Shown here one piece after another: positions 5,539 to 6,158 of a stretch of DNA of 6,158 nt. Numbering within the stretch: the stretch's first letter is position 1; every line of letters starts with the position of its first letter. A program made the translations under genes and the position numbers. The stretch comes from Bacteroidota bacterium (GTDB lineage Bacteria; Bacteroidota; Ignavibacteria; Ignavibacteriales; Melioribacteraceae). Below the pieces are notes generated by a model. That model did not search any database, was not told where the DNA came from, and saw only the letters and a program-made list of their open reading frames with translations. The stretch spans positions 1 to 6,158 of the forward strand of contig JAMCSN010000320.1 in NCBI GenBank assembly GCA_023381535.1, in the 5' to 3' direction.

Positions 5539-5556
5539 ATGGTATTTTAGTACCAT
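5539..5556. promoter_or_regulatory. Operator-like dyad just downstream of the candidate -10
   Basis: ATGGTA (5539-5544) and TACCAT (5551-5556) form a perfect 6+6 inverted repeat with a 6-base spacer (TTTTAG). It would overlap or closely follow the predicted transcription start, a usual place for a repressor site, and it lies between two divergent genes. No regulator gene is in the window. Confidence 0.35.
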
Positions 5557-5633
5557 AATAACAATATCGGATAATAATTGTTCCATTTCTCAACTGATAA
5601 ACATCTTCTAATATAAAAAATAGGCCATCATAA

Positions 5634-6158
5634 ATGAGTTTAAGTCAAATTGCACGATCAATCAAAGCCTCACCGACATTAGCGTTGAATGAAAAAGCGG
5701 CGATCTTACGAGAGAAAGGAGATCCGGTAATTCATCTTGGCGGAGGCGAACCCAAAAGCAGAGCGCCGATGGATGCGCTGCTTGCAGCAGTTAACTCTCT
5801 CAACACGGGTGAAATTCGTTACACTCCGGCAGATGGAATTCCGGAACTGAAGAAAGCAATTATCAGATACACCGAAGAATTTTATCACAGAAAAGTTAAT
5901 CCCGAAAACGTAATAGCATCCGGCGGCGCCAAGCAGGCAATCATGGTTGCGATGCAGGCAATCTTAAATCCGCAAGAAGAAATAATCTATCCCGCTCCGT
6001 ACTGGGTAAGTTATCCCGATATGGCAAAACTTTGCGGCGCTATTGGTGTTGCCGCATTGCCTGAAGACGGAACATTTTATCCGCGGTTAAAAGATATCGA
6101 AATGCGTGTCGGCTCGTACACAAAAGCAATTATCATCAACAGTCCAAGCCGAATTCTT
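5634..6158 (+). CDS. Class I aminotransferase, aspartate aminotransferase family (N-terminal part)
   Basis: A PLP-dependent, cytosolic aminotransferase; the window holds the first 175 codons of a protein usually near 400 residues. The order is typical of bacterial subgroup Ib aspartate aminotransferases: MSLSQIARSIKASPTLALNE at the start, VIHLGGGEP (normally LGxGEPDF), RYTPADGIPELKKAI, then the cofactor-binding ASGGAKQAI and LNPQEEIIYPAPYWVSYPDM. The PLP lysine and C-terminal arginine lie outside the window. Aspartate/2-oxoglutarate is the likeliest substrate pair, but related enzymes take other amino acids or prephenate. The ATG at 5634 fits the family start; the upstream site (AGG at 5622-5624) is weak. 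At the very end the sequence reads IIINSPSRIL where the family has N-x-P-x-N-P-(T/S)-G, so the last three codons may be wrong or chimeric. Divergent from the permease. Confidence 0.9.
   Translation, partial: MSLSQIARSIKASPTLALNEKAAILREKGDPVIHLGGGEPKSRAPMDALLAAVNSLNTGEIRYTPADGIPELKKAIIRYTEEFYHRKVNPENVIASGGAKQAIMVAMQAILNPQEEIIYPAPYWVSYPDMAKLCGAIGVAALPEDGTFYPRLKDIEMRVGSYTKAIIINSPSRIL

Noticed and set aside
5706..5888. A 60-codon minus-strand frame.
   Set aside because: Antisense shadow of the aminotransferase, whose own frame has clear family motifs.

Overview
The window carries accessory-type DNA from an AT-rich bacterium, probably of the Bacteroidota/Ignavibacteria side of the tree. The evidence for that placement is indirect: a dockerin-type calcium repeat at the end of a short ORF, ribosome-binding sites that are weak except before cfa, and the general style of the IS982-family transposase and aminotransferase. 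It is an inference from style, not a match to a named genome.

Layout from left to right. (1) Positions 1-147 are the last 48 codons of an unrecognised + strand gene. (2) Positions 300-716 (- strand) are a dead, internally deleted copy of the permease that lies intact further right. Exactly 393 codons are missing in frame, and two nonsense codons are present. A perfect 12-bp hairpin lies just beyond its stop. (3) Positions 965-2055 are a complete IS982-family insertion sequence with 17-bp terminal inverted repeats, a 7-bp target duplication (TAAGTTA) and one full-length transposase ORF. That ORF contains two copies of a GC-rich 30-bp hairpin-forming repeat, both in the same reading phase and both encoding RLDSARLV. 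(4) Positions 2084-2302 are a short ORF ending in one dockerin-like calcium loop, probably the stump of a larger exported protein. (5) Positions 2355-3476 are a full-length cyclopropane-fatty-acyl-phospholipid synthase (cfa) with a strong Shine-Dalgarno and conserved active-site residues. (6) Positions 3752-5347 (- strand) are the intact permease, a 531-residue multi-pass protein of the NCS2/AzgA-like type. (7) From 5634 to the end is the first 175 codons of a class I aminotransferase (aspartate aminotransferase family), preceded by a plausible sigma70-like promoter and an operator-like dyad.

The two permease copies are direct repeats enclosing about 3 kb (the IS, the dockerin stump and cfa). 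This looks like an old gene duplication followed by decay of one copy, with later IS insertion nearby. The membrane-lipid, transport and aminotransferase genes do not form an obvious pathway: cfa converges on the permease, and the permease diverges from the aminotransferase.

I do not see a CRISPR array, tRNA, rRNA, or a recognisable defence or secretion system. The most interesting structure is the repeated in-frame palindromic element inside the transposase, which resembles in principle the protein-invading palindromic elements known from Rickettsia. The most informative historical signal is the permease duplicate with its exact in-frame deletion and a 68-nt patch of perfect identity to the intact gene.
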